DNA of 64,000 nt from Thermanaerovibrio velox DSM 12556 (GCF_000237825.1 NZ_CM001377.1:1762276-1826275); one strand, 5' to 3'. Counted from the stretch's first letter, positions 9,520-18,631 are shown. The notes: generated by a model not told the origin, from the sequence alone. Numbers and translations: made by a program.

Positions 9520-10379
9520 CTCACATACCCCCCCATTGGAACCGTCTCAACCGCAACCCCCTCGGGACCCGCGGTCACCCGGTGATAGTGGTAGAACCCG
9601 TGGTCGGGATCACTGCTGTAGAGCTTAGCCCCACCACCCCCGGATACGGTAAAAGGAATGCCCCCCCAATGCCCTTGGAAGAAGCCGTGCACGTGGCTTG
9701 CGAATATGTGGCTCACCCCGGTGGACTTGAAAACCTCGAGCAGCTCCGCCGCCCCTTTGGGGTCCATGGCGTGCCTGAACCCCTCCCCCCGGGGGTCCTC
9801 CAGGGGCTGGTGCATGAACACCAGCTTCACCGGCGCGTCCGAGGACAAGACCCCTTTTATCCGCTCCAGCCTCTCCTTGGGCAGGGGACTTCCGTCCGCG
9901 TTGTCAAGGAGGAGGAACAGCACGTCCCCACGCCTGAACCAGATGTCCCGCCGGGAGCCAAAGATGCCCTCAAACCTGGGCCTGCCGCGGTCAACCAGCT
10001 CGTGGTTGCCCACCACCACCAGGAACGGCTTTTTAACCCCCCGGAGGTGCCCCAGGGCCTCCTGATACTCCTTATGGGTCCCCCGGTTAGTGAGGTCCCC
10101 AAGATGTATCAGGAACTCCCCCTTGTCATCCCTCATCTGAGGCACCAGAAAGCCGAAGCGGCTCCCCGGCCCCCTGGTGTCCCCCACCACCAGGAACGAC
10201 ACGTGAGGTCCCGCCGGGGACGAGGTTATCTCCTCCACCGCCCTGCCGTTCAATCCCCCCCAGGAAGGAGCCCCATGGGCGGGAAGTCCGAAGGAGGTCC
10301 AGGAGAGGACCCATACTAGGGTGAGTAAAAGACGATAAAACCCCCTGCGGACACCGGGGGGATAAGATCTAAAGGTCAT
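9516..10379 (-). CDS. Exported calcineurin-like metallophosphoesterase
   Basis: This 287-residue protein begins with a signal peptide (Arg-rich start, hydrophobic core at about 16-32, APAHGA-type cleavage region near 36). The mature part carries all the metal-binding motifs of the calcineurin-like fold in order: GDTRG, GDLTNRG, GNHE, then HQPL and HVHG. It should hydrolyse phosphomonoesters or diesters outside the cytoplasmic membrane. It is first in a four-gene operon (phosphoesterase, amidohydrolase, HDOD, hybrid kinase). The ATG has GGGGG about 9 bases upstream. Confidence 0.85.
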   Translation of the reverse strand: MTFRSYPPGVRRGFYRLLLTLVWVLSWTSFGLPAHGAPSWGGLNGRAVEEITSSPAGPHVSFLVVGDTRGPGSRFGFLVPQMRDDKGEFLIHLGDLTNRGTHKEYQEALGHLRGVKKPFLVVVGNHELVDRGRPRFEGIFGSRRDIWFRRGDVLFLLLDNADGSPLPKERLERIKGVLSSDAPVKLVFMHQPLEDPRGEGFRHAMDPKGAAELLEVFKSTGVSHIFASHVHGFFQGHWGGIPFTVSGGGGAKLYSSDPDHGFYHYHRVTAGPEGVAVETVPMGGYVR

Positions 10380-10449
10380 CGTAGACAGCCCCCTTTATGG
10401 AAATGTTTTTTCATTGTACATCCACCCACTAAAAGCTTCCAGGGTATCC

Positions 10450-10455
10450 TATAAT
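10450..10455 (+). promoter_or_regulatory. Minus-10 box upstream of rsmG
   Basis: A perfect TATAAT lies 36 bases upstream of the proposed rsmG start. No good -35 box is seen at the normal spacing, so this is a weaker promoter call. Confidence 0.45.
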
Positions 10456-10485
10456 AGTGGATCCGCAAGGAGATTGAAGAAGGAG

Positions 10486-11184
10486 ATGATTCCTTTGAAG
10501 ATAGACCTGGAGGAGTCCTTCCGGCTAATGTCCCAGCACCGGGTGGAGCTGATGAGCTACGCGGCGCTCCTTAAATCCAGCAACGAGAGGGCCCGCCTCA
10601 CGGGCCCCATGGACGAGGAGGCCATATGGGAGAACCACATAGTGGACTGCGGGGCCCTGGCCTCCGCCCTCCCAAAGGGGGCAAGGGTCATAGACGTTGG
10701 GACCGGCGGCGGGCTCCCCGGCATGGTCTGGGCCCTGTGCAGGCCCGACGTGGGGGTCACCCTGCTGGACAGCGTGGGGAAGAAGTGCGCGCTGGTGGAG
10801 GAGATGCGGCAGCTGTTGGGGTTAGGACCCGAAAGGGTCCAGGTGGTGTGCTCCAGGTCCGAGGAGTTCGCCAAGCTGAACCGGGAGGTTTACGACGTGG
10901 CCTGTGCAAGGGCCCTGAGCGATGCACCGGTCCTGGCGGAGCTCCTGTCCCCCTTGGTATCGGTTGGGGGGATGGTGTGGGCCATGAAGGGCCCCAAGGG
11001 GGCGGAGGAGATATCTGGCCTCGAGGGGCGCTGGAAGGAGCTGGGGCTGTCGGACCCCCAAGGGGTACCCTACGACCTGGGGGACAGGTCCAGGATGCTC
11101 ATCCTGTGGCGCAAAGAATCGGAGTGCCCCTTAAGGTACCCCCGAAGGCCCGGCATGGCGGAGAAGAGGCCCTGGCACCGTTAG
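10486..11184 (+). CDS. rsmG: 16S rRNA (guanine-N7)-methyltransferase RsmG
   Basis: RsmG makes m7G527 in 16S rRNA using SAM. The 232-residue protein has the family's helical N-terminus, the NHIVDCGAL motif, the SAM-binding loop VIDVGTGGGLPGM, a second acidic strand end (LLDSVGKKC) and ARALSDAPVL. The length fits (about 210-240). The ATG at 10486 directly follows AAGGAG, which is too close for a typical start; an in-frame TTG at 10474 follows another AAGGAG, so the start is uncertain. rsmG (gidB) is often origin-proximal, which agrees with the parS and gyrB in this window. It is followed by its own terminator. Confidence 0.92.
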   Translation: MIPLKIDLEESFRLMSQHRVELMSYAALLKSSNERARLTGPMDEEAIWENHIVDCGALASALPKGARVIDVGTGGGLPGMVWALCRPDVGVTLLDSVGKKCALVEEMRQLLGLGPERVQVVCSRSEEFAKLNREVYDVACARALSDAPVLAELLSPLVSVGGMVWAMKGPKGAEEISGLEGRWKELGLSDPQGVPYDLGDRSRMLILWRKESECPLRYPRRPGMAEKRPWHR

Positions 11185-11236
11185 GCCCCCAAACAAGGCA
11201 CAGGGGCGCAAAATCGGCACGCCAGCCCTGAACACC

Positions 11237-11275
11237 AGGATCCCGGGGGGGCAGGAGCCCCTCGGGATCCTTTAA
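11237..11275 (+). terminator. Rho-independent terminator of rsmG
   Basis: The arms AGGATCCCG and CGGGATCCT enclose a G/C-rich loop and are followed by TTAACTTT. Confidence 0.7.
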
Positions 11276-11294
11276 CTTTAAGCGGTCCCCGCCC

Positions 11295-12746
11295 TCAGGC
11301 TTTCGCGGGGGGCTGCCCTCCAGGGCCCGCCATGAGCTTCTGGGCCTCCATCATGAGCCCCAGGTACGGGTCGTCCACCGCGTTGTGGCTCGGGGAGTGT
11401 ATGAAGTAACGGGCGAACAGGTCCTGCACTGTGGACCGGGCGGTTATTATGTCTATGAAGCGCTCCGCCAGGTGTATGGGGTTGTCCCCTTCGGTGGCCA
11501 CCTGGAACCCTATGATCTGACCGGGCTTAAGCCCCTCTCCCCCCATGGCCACGGTGATGCGCCACATGCCGTCCCGGCCCTCCATGAAGGGATCCCTTGA
11601 ACGAATCGGCACCGCCACCGACTCCGCCGGCATGCCCGCCCGGCGGGCGGCCTCCAGGGTCCACCCCACGGAGCCCCAGTGGAGGTCGAATATCTGGCTG
11701 ACCCCCCACACGGTCACGGGGGGCAGTCCCGCTGGCATGCCCGCTATGTCCATGGCGGCCACCATGGCCTGCCTCATGGCCAGGGTACCTATGAGGGGGA
11801 GCATGGGCCTTCCGGTGGCGGCATCCTGCACCTGCGCCATGTCGCCCACCGCGTAGACCCCCTCGAAGGAGGCCCTCATGGCCTGGTCCACCACCACCCC
11901 CCTCTCAACCTTAAGCCCCAGGGACCTGGCAAGGTCCAGCCGGGGCCTCACGCCGGAGGCGAAGACCACGAAGTCCATGGGCACCGAAGACCCATCGGAC
12001 AGGATAACCTCCCCCTGGCGGACCTCCTTGACGGTCACCCCAAGCCTCACGTCAACCCCGCGCTGGAGGAGCTTGTTCTCCACCACCGCCGCCAGCTCCA
12101 GGTCCAGGGCGGCCACCACGTGGTCCAGCACCTCCACCAACGTCACCTGCAGCCCCCGGTCCACAAGGGCCTCCGCCACCTCAAGGCCGATGGCACCGCT
12201 GCCCACAACCACCGACCGCTTGGCATCCCCGGCAAGCTTATCTATCTCGATGGCATCCTGGGCACCCCTCAAGACCTTCACGTTGTTCGCCAGGGCATCC
12301 CGGTGGTAAAGCCCGTCCCCCACCATCACGGTGGGACCCTTGGACCCCTCGGAGGCCAGGACCCCGGGCACCTGGGGGATCCACGGGGCCGCCCCCTGGG
12401 CCAGGATGAGCTTCTCATATCGCACCAAGACATCCCCCGAGCCGGTCCGAACCACCGCCAACCGGGAGGGATGATCCACCGAAACCACCCTGCCCCATAT
12501 GGTGTCGTCCGCTATCTCCTTCGGGAGCCTTGGACTCTCCCTGAGGTCCACTATGACCCTTTCGGGCCCCCCTGGGATGAGACGCCTTCCGATTCCATAG
12601 GGTAGACTGCATATCACCGTGGGGGGCTCGTCCGCCACCATGGCGATGGAGCGGATCCCCATCTTCCTGAGCGCCATGTAGGACACCCTGCCCCCGGGAC
12701 CTCCGCCGACTATGAGGACCTGAACCGACCTTTCCACGCTCCGCAC
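11295..12746 (-). CDS. FAD/NAD(P)-dependent oxidoreductase, CoA-disulfide reductase/NADH oxidase family
   Basis: This 483-residue flavoprotein has an FAD site (VLIVGGGPGGR), the redox cysteine in the CSLPYG position of CoA-disulfide reductases and NADH oxidases (Cys near 47), a central NAD-binding loop (VVVGSGAIGLEVAEAL) and the second FAD motif (GVYAVGDMAQ). The C-terminal dimerisation domain is present; there is no rhodanese domain. Likely activities are reduction of CoA disulfide/persulfide or of oxygen with NADH, protecting an anaerobe; the sequence does not distinguish them. The gene is transcribed alone from a strong promoter holding an operator-like palindrome (12819-12847), so it appears to be switched by a dedicated repressor. 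Confidence 0.82.
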   Translation of the reverse strand: MRSVERSVQVLIVGGGPGGRVSYMALRKMGIRSIAMVADEPPTVICSLPYGIGRRLIPGGPERVIVDLRESPRLPKEIADDTIWGRVVSVDHPSRLAVVRTGSGDVLVRYEKLILAQGAAPWIPQVPGVLASEGSKGPTVMVGDGLYHRDALANNVKVLRGAQDAIEIDKLAGDAKRSVVVGSGAIGLEVAEALVDRGLQVTLVEVLDHVVAALDLELAAVVENKLLQRGVDVRLGVTVKEVRQGEVILSDGSSVPMDFVVFASGVRPRLDLARSLGLKVERGVVVDQAMRASFEGVYAVGDMAQVQDAATGRPMLPLIGTLAMRQAMVAAMDIAGMPAGLPPVTVWGVSQIFDLHWGSVGWTLEAARRAGMPAESVAVPIRSRDPFMEGRDGMWRITVAMGGEGLKPGQIIGFQVATEGDNPIHLAERFIDIITARSTVQDLFARYFIHSPSHNAVDDPYLGLMMEAQKLMAGPGGQPPAKA

Positions 12747-12818
12747 CCCCTGAAAGTCCCATGGTCTGTACCCCGCCGGCCCCCGCCGGCAAGGGATGTT
12801 TGAACAGTTTACTCCAAA

Positions 12819-12847
12819 CTTATATACCCTATACGGGTATATGTCAA
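12819..12847 (-). promoter_or_regulatory. Promoter with operator-like palindrome upstream of the CoA-disulfide-reductase-like gene
   Basis: On the minus strand, TTGACA (12847-12842) and TATAAG (12824-12819) are 17 bases apart. A perfect inverted repeat, ATATACCC-N5-GGGTATAT (12822-12842), fills the spacer, where a bound repressor would block polymerase. ATACCC/GGGTAT half-sites resemble those described for CsoR/CstR-type regulators (from memory), and CstR regulates persulfide metabolism, but no such regulator is in this window. Confidence 0.65.
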
Positions 12848-12937
12848 CGGGTTTGCCCCCCCCGGGCCCCCTTGAAATGCATGGGTTTAGCCTTAAAATT
12901 ATATAAATCTATCCATAGAAAAGGGGGTAGTTAAGCG

Positions 12938-13993
12938 ATGATGTCGTTAGAGGAGATAGAGGATATCCTGGGCCCCGATGCGGAGGACCTTTTAAGCCAC
13001 CGATGCACCGGGATCCCCAAGGAGGACATCCACATCCCGGGCCCCGACTTCGTGGACCGGGTGTTCGTCCACTCGGACCGATCCCCCCAGGTCCTGAGAT
13101 CTCTCCAGCAGCTCCTGGGGCACGGCAGGCTGGGGAACACCGGGTACCTGTCCATACTCCCGGTGGATCAGGGGGTGGAACACTCCGCCGCCGCCTCCTT
13201 CGCCCCCAACCCCATCTACATGGACCCGGAGAACATCGTGAAGCTGGCCATGGCGGCGGGCTGCAGCGCCGTGGCGAGCACCCTAGGGGTTCTGGGAATG
13301 GTGGCCCGCAAGTACGCCCATAAGATCCCCTTCGTGCTCAAGATAAACCACAACGAGCTGCTCAGCTACCCCAACTTCCACGACCAAACCCTGTTCGCCT
13401 CGGTGGAACAGGCCTGGGACATGGGAGCCGTGGCGGTGGGGGCCACGGTGTACTTCGGCTCCCCGGACAGCCGGCGGCAGATACAGGAGGTCTCGAAGGC
13501 CTTCCGACGGGCCCATCAGCTCGGCATGGCCACCATACTCTGGTGCTACCTGCGAAACCCCGCGTTCGAGAAGGACAAGGACTACCACGTGTCCGCGGAC
13601 CTCACGGGACAGGCGGACCACCTGGGGGCCACCATAGAGGCGGACATAGTCAAACAGAAGCTGCCGGAGAACAACGGGGGCTACAGGGCGGTGTCCTTCG
13701 GCAAGACCCACCCGAGGGTCTACGAAGACCTGGTACCGAACCACCCCATAGACTACGTGCGCTGGCAGGTGGCCAACGGCTACATGGGACGGGTGGGGCT
13801 CATCAACTCCGGCGGCCCCTCCGGCAAGGACGACCTCCGGGAGGCGGTGCGAACCGCGGTGATAAACAAGCGAGGGGGCGGCATGGGGCTGATACTGGGA
13901 AGGAAGGCCTTCCAGAAGCCCTTCGAGGAAGGGGTCCGGCTCATCAAGGCGGTGCAGGACGTGTACCTGTGCGACGAGATCGAGCCCGCCTAG
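12938..13993 (+). CDS. fbaB: Class I fructose-bisphosphate aldolase, archaeal/DhnA type
   Basis: This 351-residue TIM-barrel aldolase belongs to the DhnA/FbaB family, which splits fructose 1,6-bisphosphate by a Schiff-base lysine in glycolysis or gluconeogenesis. Family patterns seen are [10 protein letters not shown] near residue 73, [21 protein letters not shown], and a C-terminal phosphate-binding part with NSGGPSG and [15 protein letters not shown]. The ATG at 12938 has AGGGGG about 10 bases upstream. It is divergent from the flavoprotein gene and convergent with the hydrogenase operon. The length is normal for the bacterial branch of this family. Confidence 0.9.
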   Translation: MMSLEEIEDILGPDAEDLLSHRCTGIPKEDIHIPGPDFVDRVFVHSDRSPQVLRSLQQLLGHGRLGNTGYLSILPVDQGVEHSAAASFAPNPIYMDPENIVKLAMAAGCSAVASTLGVLGMVARKYAHKIPFVLKINHNELLSYPNFHDQTLFASVEQAWDMGAVAVGATVYFGSPDSRRQIQEVSKAFRRAHQLGMATILWCYLRNPAFEKDKDYHVSADLTGQADHLGATIEADIVKQKLPENNGGYRAVSFGKTHPRVYEDLVPNHPIDYVRWQVANGYMGRVGLINSGGPSGKDDLREAVRTAVINKRGGGMGLILGRKAFQKPFEEGVRLIKAVQDVYLCDEIEPA

Positions 13994-14027
13994 GTCTCAC
14001 ATCAGCCCCAGTGGAGGGGTGAAAACC

Positions 14028-14057
14028 GGCGAGGGGGGCCTTAAAGCCCCCCTCGCC
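14028..14057. terminator. Hairpin between aldolase gene and hydrogenase operon
   Basis: A perfect 12-bp stem (GGCGAGGGGGGC / GCCCCCCTCGCC) with a 6-base loop lies between convergent genes. On the minus strand it is followed by GGTTTTC, so it probably ends the hydrogenase operon. Confidence 0.7.
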
Positions 14058-14067
14058 TCCTTGGACC

Positions 14068-15825
14068 TTAAACGTCGCTGCGCTTGAAGTAGTGGGTGTG
14101 GAGCAGGTGATGAGCGGTCTCGCTCATGGGCTTGCCCAGGAACTCCTCGTAGAGCTTGATTATCTCCGGGTTCTCGTGGGACTTCCTGATGGGCTTGCCC
14201 GCGTCCTCCCTATAAAGGGCCTCCGCACGCTTGCGGACTATGTCGAAGTTCCCGTGGTGGTACGGCTGGCCGCCTCCACCCACGCAGCCGCCGGGGCAGG
14301 CCATTATCTCTATGGCGTGGAACATCTCTCCCCGGCCCTCCTTTATGGCCTGCAGCAGATGCCTGGCGTTCCCAAGGCCGTGGGCTATGCCTATGTGGAG
14401 CTTAAGATCCCCCACCTGCACCCAGGCCTCACGGCAGCCCTGCATGCCGCGAAGCTCCGTGAAGTCGATCTTCTCCAGCGGCTTCTTGGTGGCCCACTCC
14501 ACCGCGGTGCGCACCGCCGCCTCGATGACACCGCCGGTGGTTCCGAAGATGACCCCTGCACCGGTGGACTCCCCGAGGGGCCGGTCGAAGTCCTGATCCT
14601 CCAGGGACATGAAGTCTATGTTGCTCCGCTTTATGAGGTGTGCCAGCTCCCGGGTGGATATGGAGATGTCCACGTCGGGGTTCCCGTTCTCGGAGAACTC
14701 CGGCCTGGAGGCCTCGTACTTCTTGGCAAGGCAGGGCATGACGGACACCACCACCAGCTTCTCCCGGGGGATACCGAGCTTCTTGGCGAAGAAGTTCTTG
14801 GCCACCGCGCCGAACATCTGCTGGGGAGACTTGGCGGAGGAGGGAACGTCCAAGAGCTCGGGGAACTGGTGCTCGAAGAACTTCACCCAGGCGGGGCAGC
14901 AGGAGGTGAGGATGGGCATCCTCACGTCCTTGTCACCCGCGAGGAACCGGTTCAGCCTGTCCAGGAACTCCGAGGCCTCCTCCATTATGGTGAGGTCCGC
15001 GGCGAAGTCCGTGTCGAACACGTAGTCGAAGCCCATCTGGCGGAGCGCCGCCACCATCTTCCCGGTCACCAAGGTCCCTGGCTCCAGCCCGAACTCCTCG
15101 CCCAACGCAGCCCTCACCGCCGGGGCGGTCTGGACCACCACCACCTTGTCCGGGTCCGCCAGGGCCTCTATCACCTGCCAGGAATAGTCCCGCTCCACCA
15201 GCGCGCCGGTGGGACACACCGCGGCGCACTGGCCGCAGAAGGTGCAGACCGTGTCCACCAGGGGACGCTCGAAGGCCGGGGCCACCACGGAAGAGAACCC
15301 GCGGTTGATCCCCGAGAGGACCCCCACAGTCTGGACGTCGTTGCACATGGTCTCGCACCGGCGGCACATGACGCACTTGTCCATGTCCCTCTCAAGGGCC
15401 GGGGAGTGGTCCTTCTTGTACGTGGACTCCTCCCCCTGGAAGCGCACCTCCCGGATGCAGAACCGCTCCGCCAGCTCCTGAAGCTCGCAGTTGCCGCTCT
15501 TGGCACAGGTGAGGCACTCCTTCGGATGATCTGAAAGGAGGAGCTCCAGCACGGTCTTCCGGGCGTTCATGACCCGGATGGTGTTGGTCCTCACCTCCAT
15601 GCCCTCCACCACAGGGGTGGCACAGGCGGGGGCCAGGTTCCGACGGCCCTTCACCTCCACCACGCAAATACGGCAAGAGGCGCTCTTGTTCACCATCCCC
15701 ACCGCATCGTCCAGCTTGAGGTGGCAAAGGGTGGGTATGTCAATGCCAAGCTGCTTCGCCGCGTCCAGTATCGTGGATCCCTCGGGTACCTTAACGTACT
15801 TTCCGTCTATGTTCAGGCTTATCAT
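14068..15825 (-). CDS. hydA: [FeFe] hydrogenase catalytic subunit of an NADH-linked trimeric enzyme
   Basis: HydA makes or consumes H2 at the H-cluster and, with HydB and HydC, is expected to couple NADH and ferredoxin. The 585 residues show an N-terminal [2Fe-2S] domain (CHLKLDD, then SCRIC), a His-Cys3 site (HPKECLTCAKSGNC), two [4Fe-4S] motifs (CVMCRRCETMC and CTFCGQCAAVCP) and all H-cluster signatures: TSCCPAW, MPCLAKKYE and ACPGGCVGGGGQP. The C-terminus has a small-subunit-like extension. The ATG at 15825 has GGGAGG 6 bases upstream. It is the last gene of the operon hydC, hydD-like, hydB, hydA. The cytoplasmic location follows from the absence of a Tat signal. Confidence 0.95.
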   Translation of the reverse strand: MISLNIDGKYVKVPEGSTILDAAKQLGIDIPTLCHLKLDDAVGMVNKSASCRICVVEVKGRRNLAPACATPVVEGMEVRTNTIRVMNARKTVLELLLSDHPKECLTCAKSGNCELQELAERFCIREVRFQGEESTYKKDHSPALERDMDKCVMCRRCETMCNDVQTVGVLSGINRGFSSVVAPAFERPLVDTVCTFCGQCAAVCPTGALVERDYSWQVIEALADPDKVVVVQTAPAVRAALGEEFGLEPGTLVTGKMVAALRQMGFDYVFDTDFAADLTIMEEASEFLDRLNRFLAGDKDVRMPILTSCCPAWVKFFEHQFPELLDVPSSAKSPQQMFGAVAKNFFAKKLGIPREKLVVVSVMPCLAKKYEASRPEFSENGNPDVDISISTRELAHLIKRSNIDFMSLEDQDFDRPLGESTGAGVIFGTTGGVIEAAVRTAVEWATKKPLEKIDFTELRGMQGCREAWVQVGDLKLHIGIAHGLGNARHLLQAIKEGRGEMFHAIEIMACPGGCVGGGGQPYHHGNFDIVRKRAEALYREDAGKPIRKSHENPEIIKLYEEFLGKPMSETAHHLLHTHYFKRSDV

Positions 15826-15842
15826 GGCTATCCTCCCGTGCT

Positions 15843-17633
15843 CTAGCTACGCGAGATGGCGCCGAACTTGCAGGCGCTGTAACAGGCGCCGCACTTCACG
15901 CACTTGTCCTGATCTATCACGTGGGGCTCCCGCACCTTGCCGGTGATGGCATCCGCAGGACATACCTTGGCACACAGGGTGCAGCCCTTGCACTTATCCG
16001 GCTCTATGACGTAACGCACCAGGTCCTTGCACTTCCCGGCGGGACAGCGCTTGTCCACCACGTGGGCCAGGTACTCGTCGTAGAAGTTGTCCATGGTGGA
16101 CAACACCGGGTTCGGGGCGGTCTGCCCAAGACCACAGAGGGCGGTGTCCTTGATTATCAGCGCCAGCTCCCGGAGCCTTGCCAGGTCCTTCTCGGTGGCC
16201 TGCCCGCGAGTGATCTTCTCCAGGATCTCCAGCATCCTCTTGTTGCCCACCCGGCAGGGGGTGCACTTGCCGCAGGACTCCTCCACGGTGAACTCCAGGT
16301 AGAACTTGGCCACCGACACCATGCAGTTGTCCTCGTCCATGACGATCATGCCGCCGGAACCCATCATGGACCCCGCCTCAAGCAGGTTGTCGAAGTCTAT
16401 GGGAGTGTCCAGGTGCTTCTCCGCAAGGCAGCCGCCGGAGGGACCTCCGGTCTGGACCGCCTTGAACTTCCGGCCGTCCCGGATGCCGCCGCCGATGTCG
16501 TAGATGACCTCCCGCAGGGTTATCCCCATGGGGACCTCCACGAGCCCCACGTTGTTCACCTTGCCCGCCAGGGCGAACACCTTGGTCCCCTTGGAACGCT
16601 CGGTGCCGATGGAGGAGAACCAGTCGGAGCCCTTGAGTATGATGGGGGGCACGCAGGCGAAGGTCTCAACGTTGTTGACGTTGGAGGGCTTGCCCCAGAA
16701 ACCCCTCTCCGCCGGGAACGGGGGCTTGCTGACCGGCTCACCCCGGTTGCCCTCAAGGGACTGAATGAGGGCGGTCTCCTCTCCGCACACGAAGGCCCCG
16801 GCGCCGTAACGAAGCTCCACGTCGAAGCTGAAATCGGTGCCCATTATGTTATCCCCCAGGAGACCCACCTCCCGGGCGTCCTCTATGGCCTTCCGAAGCC
16901 GCTGCACCGCCAAGGGATACTCGGCCCTTATGTAAACCATGCCCTTGCTGGCCCCTATGGCGTAGCCGCATATGGCCATGGCCTCTATCACCGAGTGGGG
17001 GTCCCCCTCCAGGATGGAACGGTCCATGAACGCCCCGGGGTCTCCCTCGTCGGCGTTGCAGATCACGTACTTCTGGTCCGCCTTGAAGCGGCTCGCGATC
17101 TCCCACTTGAGGCCCGTGGGGAACCCGCCACCCCCGCGACCCCTAAGGCCGGACTTCTTGACCTCCCCGATCACGTCCTCGGGCTTCATGGTGGTGAGCA
17201 CCTTGCCAAGTGCCTCGTAACCGTCCCGGGCGATGTACTCGCTTATGTTCTCCGGGTCTATGAACCCGCAGTTGCGCAGGGCTATGCGCATCTGCTTCTT
17301 GTAGAAGTCCATGTGCTTGGAGTCGGAGACCTCATGGGCGGTCTTGGGATCCTTGTAGAGGAGCCTCGTGACCTTACGGCCCTTCAATATGTGCTCCGCC
17401 ACTATCTCCTCCGCGTCCTCCGGGGCAACCTTCACGTAGAAGGTGTTGTCCGGAGCCACCTTAACTATGGGGCCCTGCTCGCAGAAACCGAAGCACCCGG
17501 AGAGAACCACCTTAACCTCGTCCTGAAGCCCCTTGGCGGCCAGGGCGTCCTTAAGCGCCTGGGCCAGCACGTCGCTCTGAGAGGATATGCAGCCGGTTCC
17601 GCCGCACACCAGGATGTGCATCTTAACAGCCAT
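15843..17633 (-). CDS. hydB: NADH-binding flavoprotein subunit of the [FeFe] hydrogenase (NuoF-like)
   Basis: HydB carries the FMN and NADH site of the trimeric hydrogenase. The 596 residues contain an N-terminal thioredoxin-like [2Fe-2S] domain (CGGTGC, then LSGCFGFCEQGP), the NuoF-type core with FMN/NADH motif GRGGGGFPTGLKW (near residue 167), CNADEGDPG, a [4Fe-4S] site ESCGKCTPCR and a C-terminal pair of [4Fe-4S] motifs (CKGCTLCAKVCP and CVKCGACYSACK). The additional C-terminal ferredoxin domain separates HydB from respiratory NuoF. The ATG has GGGGG 9 bases upstream and is 14 bases after the small Fe-S gene. Confidence 0.94.
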   Translation of the reverse strand: MAVKMHILVCGGTGCISSQSDVLAQALKDALAAKGLQDEVKVVLSGCFGFCEQGPIVKVAPDNTFYVKVAPEDAEEIVAEHILKGRKVTRLLYKDPKTAHEVSDSKHMDFYKKQMRIALRNCGFIDPENISEYIARDGYEALGKVLTTMKPEDVIGEVKKSGLRGRGGGGFPTGLKWEIASRFKADQKYVICNADEGDPGAFMDRSILEGDPHSVIEAMAICGYAIGASKGMVYIRAEYPLAVQRLRKAIEDAREVGLLGDNIMGTDFSFDVELRYGAGAFVCGEETALIQSLEGNRGEPVSKPPFPAERGFWGKPSNVNNVETFACVPPIILKGSDWFSSIGTERSKGTKVFALAGKVNNVGLVEVPMGITLREVIYDIGGGIRDGRKFKAVQTGGPSGGCLAEKHLDTPIDFDNLLEAGSMMGSGGMIVMDEDNCMVSVAKFYLEFTVEESCGKCTPCRVGNKRMLEILEKITRGQATEKDLARLRELALIIKDTALCGLGQTAPNPVLSTMDNFYDEYLAHVVDKRCPAGKCKDLVRYVIEPDKCKGCTLCAKVCPADAITGKVREPHVIDQDKCVKCGACYSACKFGAISRS

Positions 17634-17647
17634 GAATCGAGGCCCCC

Positions 17648-18052
17648 TTACTCGTGGGAGGTGCGGTAGCTGGTGGGGATCAATCCGTCCACCATCTCGC
17701 CCTTCTCTATCACGTGATCGAAGATCTCCCTTATGCGGTCCGTACCCTTAACGTTGCCGTATATCACCGGCTCCTCCCCGGGACGGGCTATCATTATGGT
17801 GGGCTCGCTGTGGCAGAAGCCCATGCAGCCGCACTGGGTGAACACCACGTTGTTAAGCCCCCGCCTCTTGGCCTCCTCTATCATCTCCGCCATTACCTCC
17901 CGAGCCCCGGAGGCGATGCCGCAGGTGGCCATGCTCACCTTGACCTCTATCATGTTCTCGATGTTCTGCCCCTTCTCCCGGATCTCCGTGCCCTCCTGAA
18001 CCTGCTGCTTTATCTTCCGAAGATCCTCCAGGGACTTTATCTTGTTAGACAT
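17648..18052 (-). CDS. Thioredoxin-like [2Fe-2S] protein of the hydrogenase operon
   Basis: This 134-residue protein has a helical N-terminus and a thioredoxin-like [2Fe-2S] ferredoxin domain. Conserved cysteines are in MATCGIASGA and TQCGCMGFCHSEP. Similar small subunits occur between hydC and hydB in Thermotoga-type and Synergistetes hydrogenase operons (sometimes called HydD); the role is not well defined, probably electron transfer or assembly. The ATG overlaps the hydC stop by 8 bases, so it is co-translated with hydC. Confidence 0.85.
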   Translation of the reverse strand: MSNKIKSLEDLRKIKQQVQEGTEIREKGQNIENMIEVKVSMATCGIASGAREVMAEMIEEAKRRGLNNVVFTQCGCMGFCHSEPTIMIARPGEEPVIYGNVKGTDRIREIFDHVIEKGEMVDGLIPTSYRTSHE

Positions 18053-18569
18053 TGCAAGAGTTCACCTCCTGAGCCGCCGGAGCAGGCCTGTACTGGTCAA
18101 CTATGCCGGGAACGTCCGCGGGGGTCACCCGCCCGAAGACCTTGCCGTTCACTATAACCACCGGCGCCAAGCCGCAGGCACCGACACAACGGAGGGTGTC
18201 CAGGGAGAAATAACCGTCCTCGGAGACCTTCCCCACCTTGACCCCCATGGCCTTCTCAAGCTCGTGAAGGACCTCCTCCGCCCCCCTCACGTAGCACGCG
18301 GTCCCCATGCACACCGAAACCGCCACCTTGCCCTTGGGCTCCATGGTGAAGAACGAATAGAACGTTACCACCCCGTAGACCTTCGCCAAGGGGATGTCCA
18401 GCTTACGGGCCACAAAAGCCTGGACCTCCTCGGGTAGGTAGCCGAAGATCTCCTGGGCCTTGTGGAGAACCGTTATCAGCTCCCCCTTCTTGCTCGGAAG
18501 CTTGTCTATGAATTCCTCAAGCTCCCGAAACTGCTGCCCACTCTCCTTGTCGCAGCAACAGCAACTCAT
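18045..18569 (-). CDS. hydC: [2Fe-2S] subunit of the [FeFe] hydrogenase (NuoE-like)
   Basis: HydC is the 24-kDa-type [2Fe-2S] subunit that works with HydB at the NADH end. The 174-residue protein has the NuoE four-helix N-terminus and a thioredoxin-like domain with the four ligand cysteines in SVCMGTACYVRG and LRCVGACGLAP. It begins unusually with MSCCCCDKE, four cysteines in a row. It is the first gene of the operon, about 60 bases downstream of a good promoter (18632-18660). Confidence 0.93.
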   Translation of the reverse strand: MSCCCCDKESGQQFRELEEFIDKLPSKKGELITVLHKAQEIFGYLPEEVQAFVARKLDIPLAKVYGVVTFYSFFTMEPKGKVAVSVCMGTACYVRGAEEVLHELEKAMGVKVGKVSEDGYFSLDTLRCVGACGLAPVVIVNGKVFGRVTPADVPGIVDQYRPAPAAQEVNSCNV

Positions 18570-18631
18570 CTTCCGCCCTCGCCTCCTTCGCTGCCCTCAT
18601 GCTTTATGCATAGGAGCACAAGCTCGTAGAC

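Noticed and set aside
12938-18569. Long plus-strand reading frames opposite the hydrogenase genes (up to 582 codons)
   Set aside because: They are rich in His, Gly, Leu and Val without motifs, and mirror the minus-strand genes, whose cofactor motifs are complete. High GC content creates such open antisense frames.
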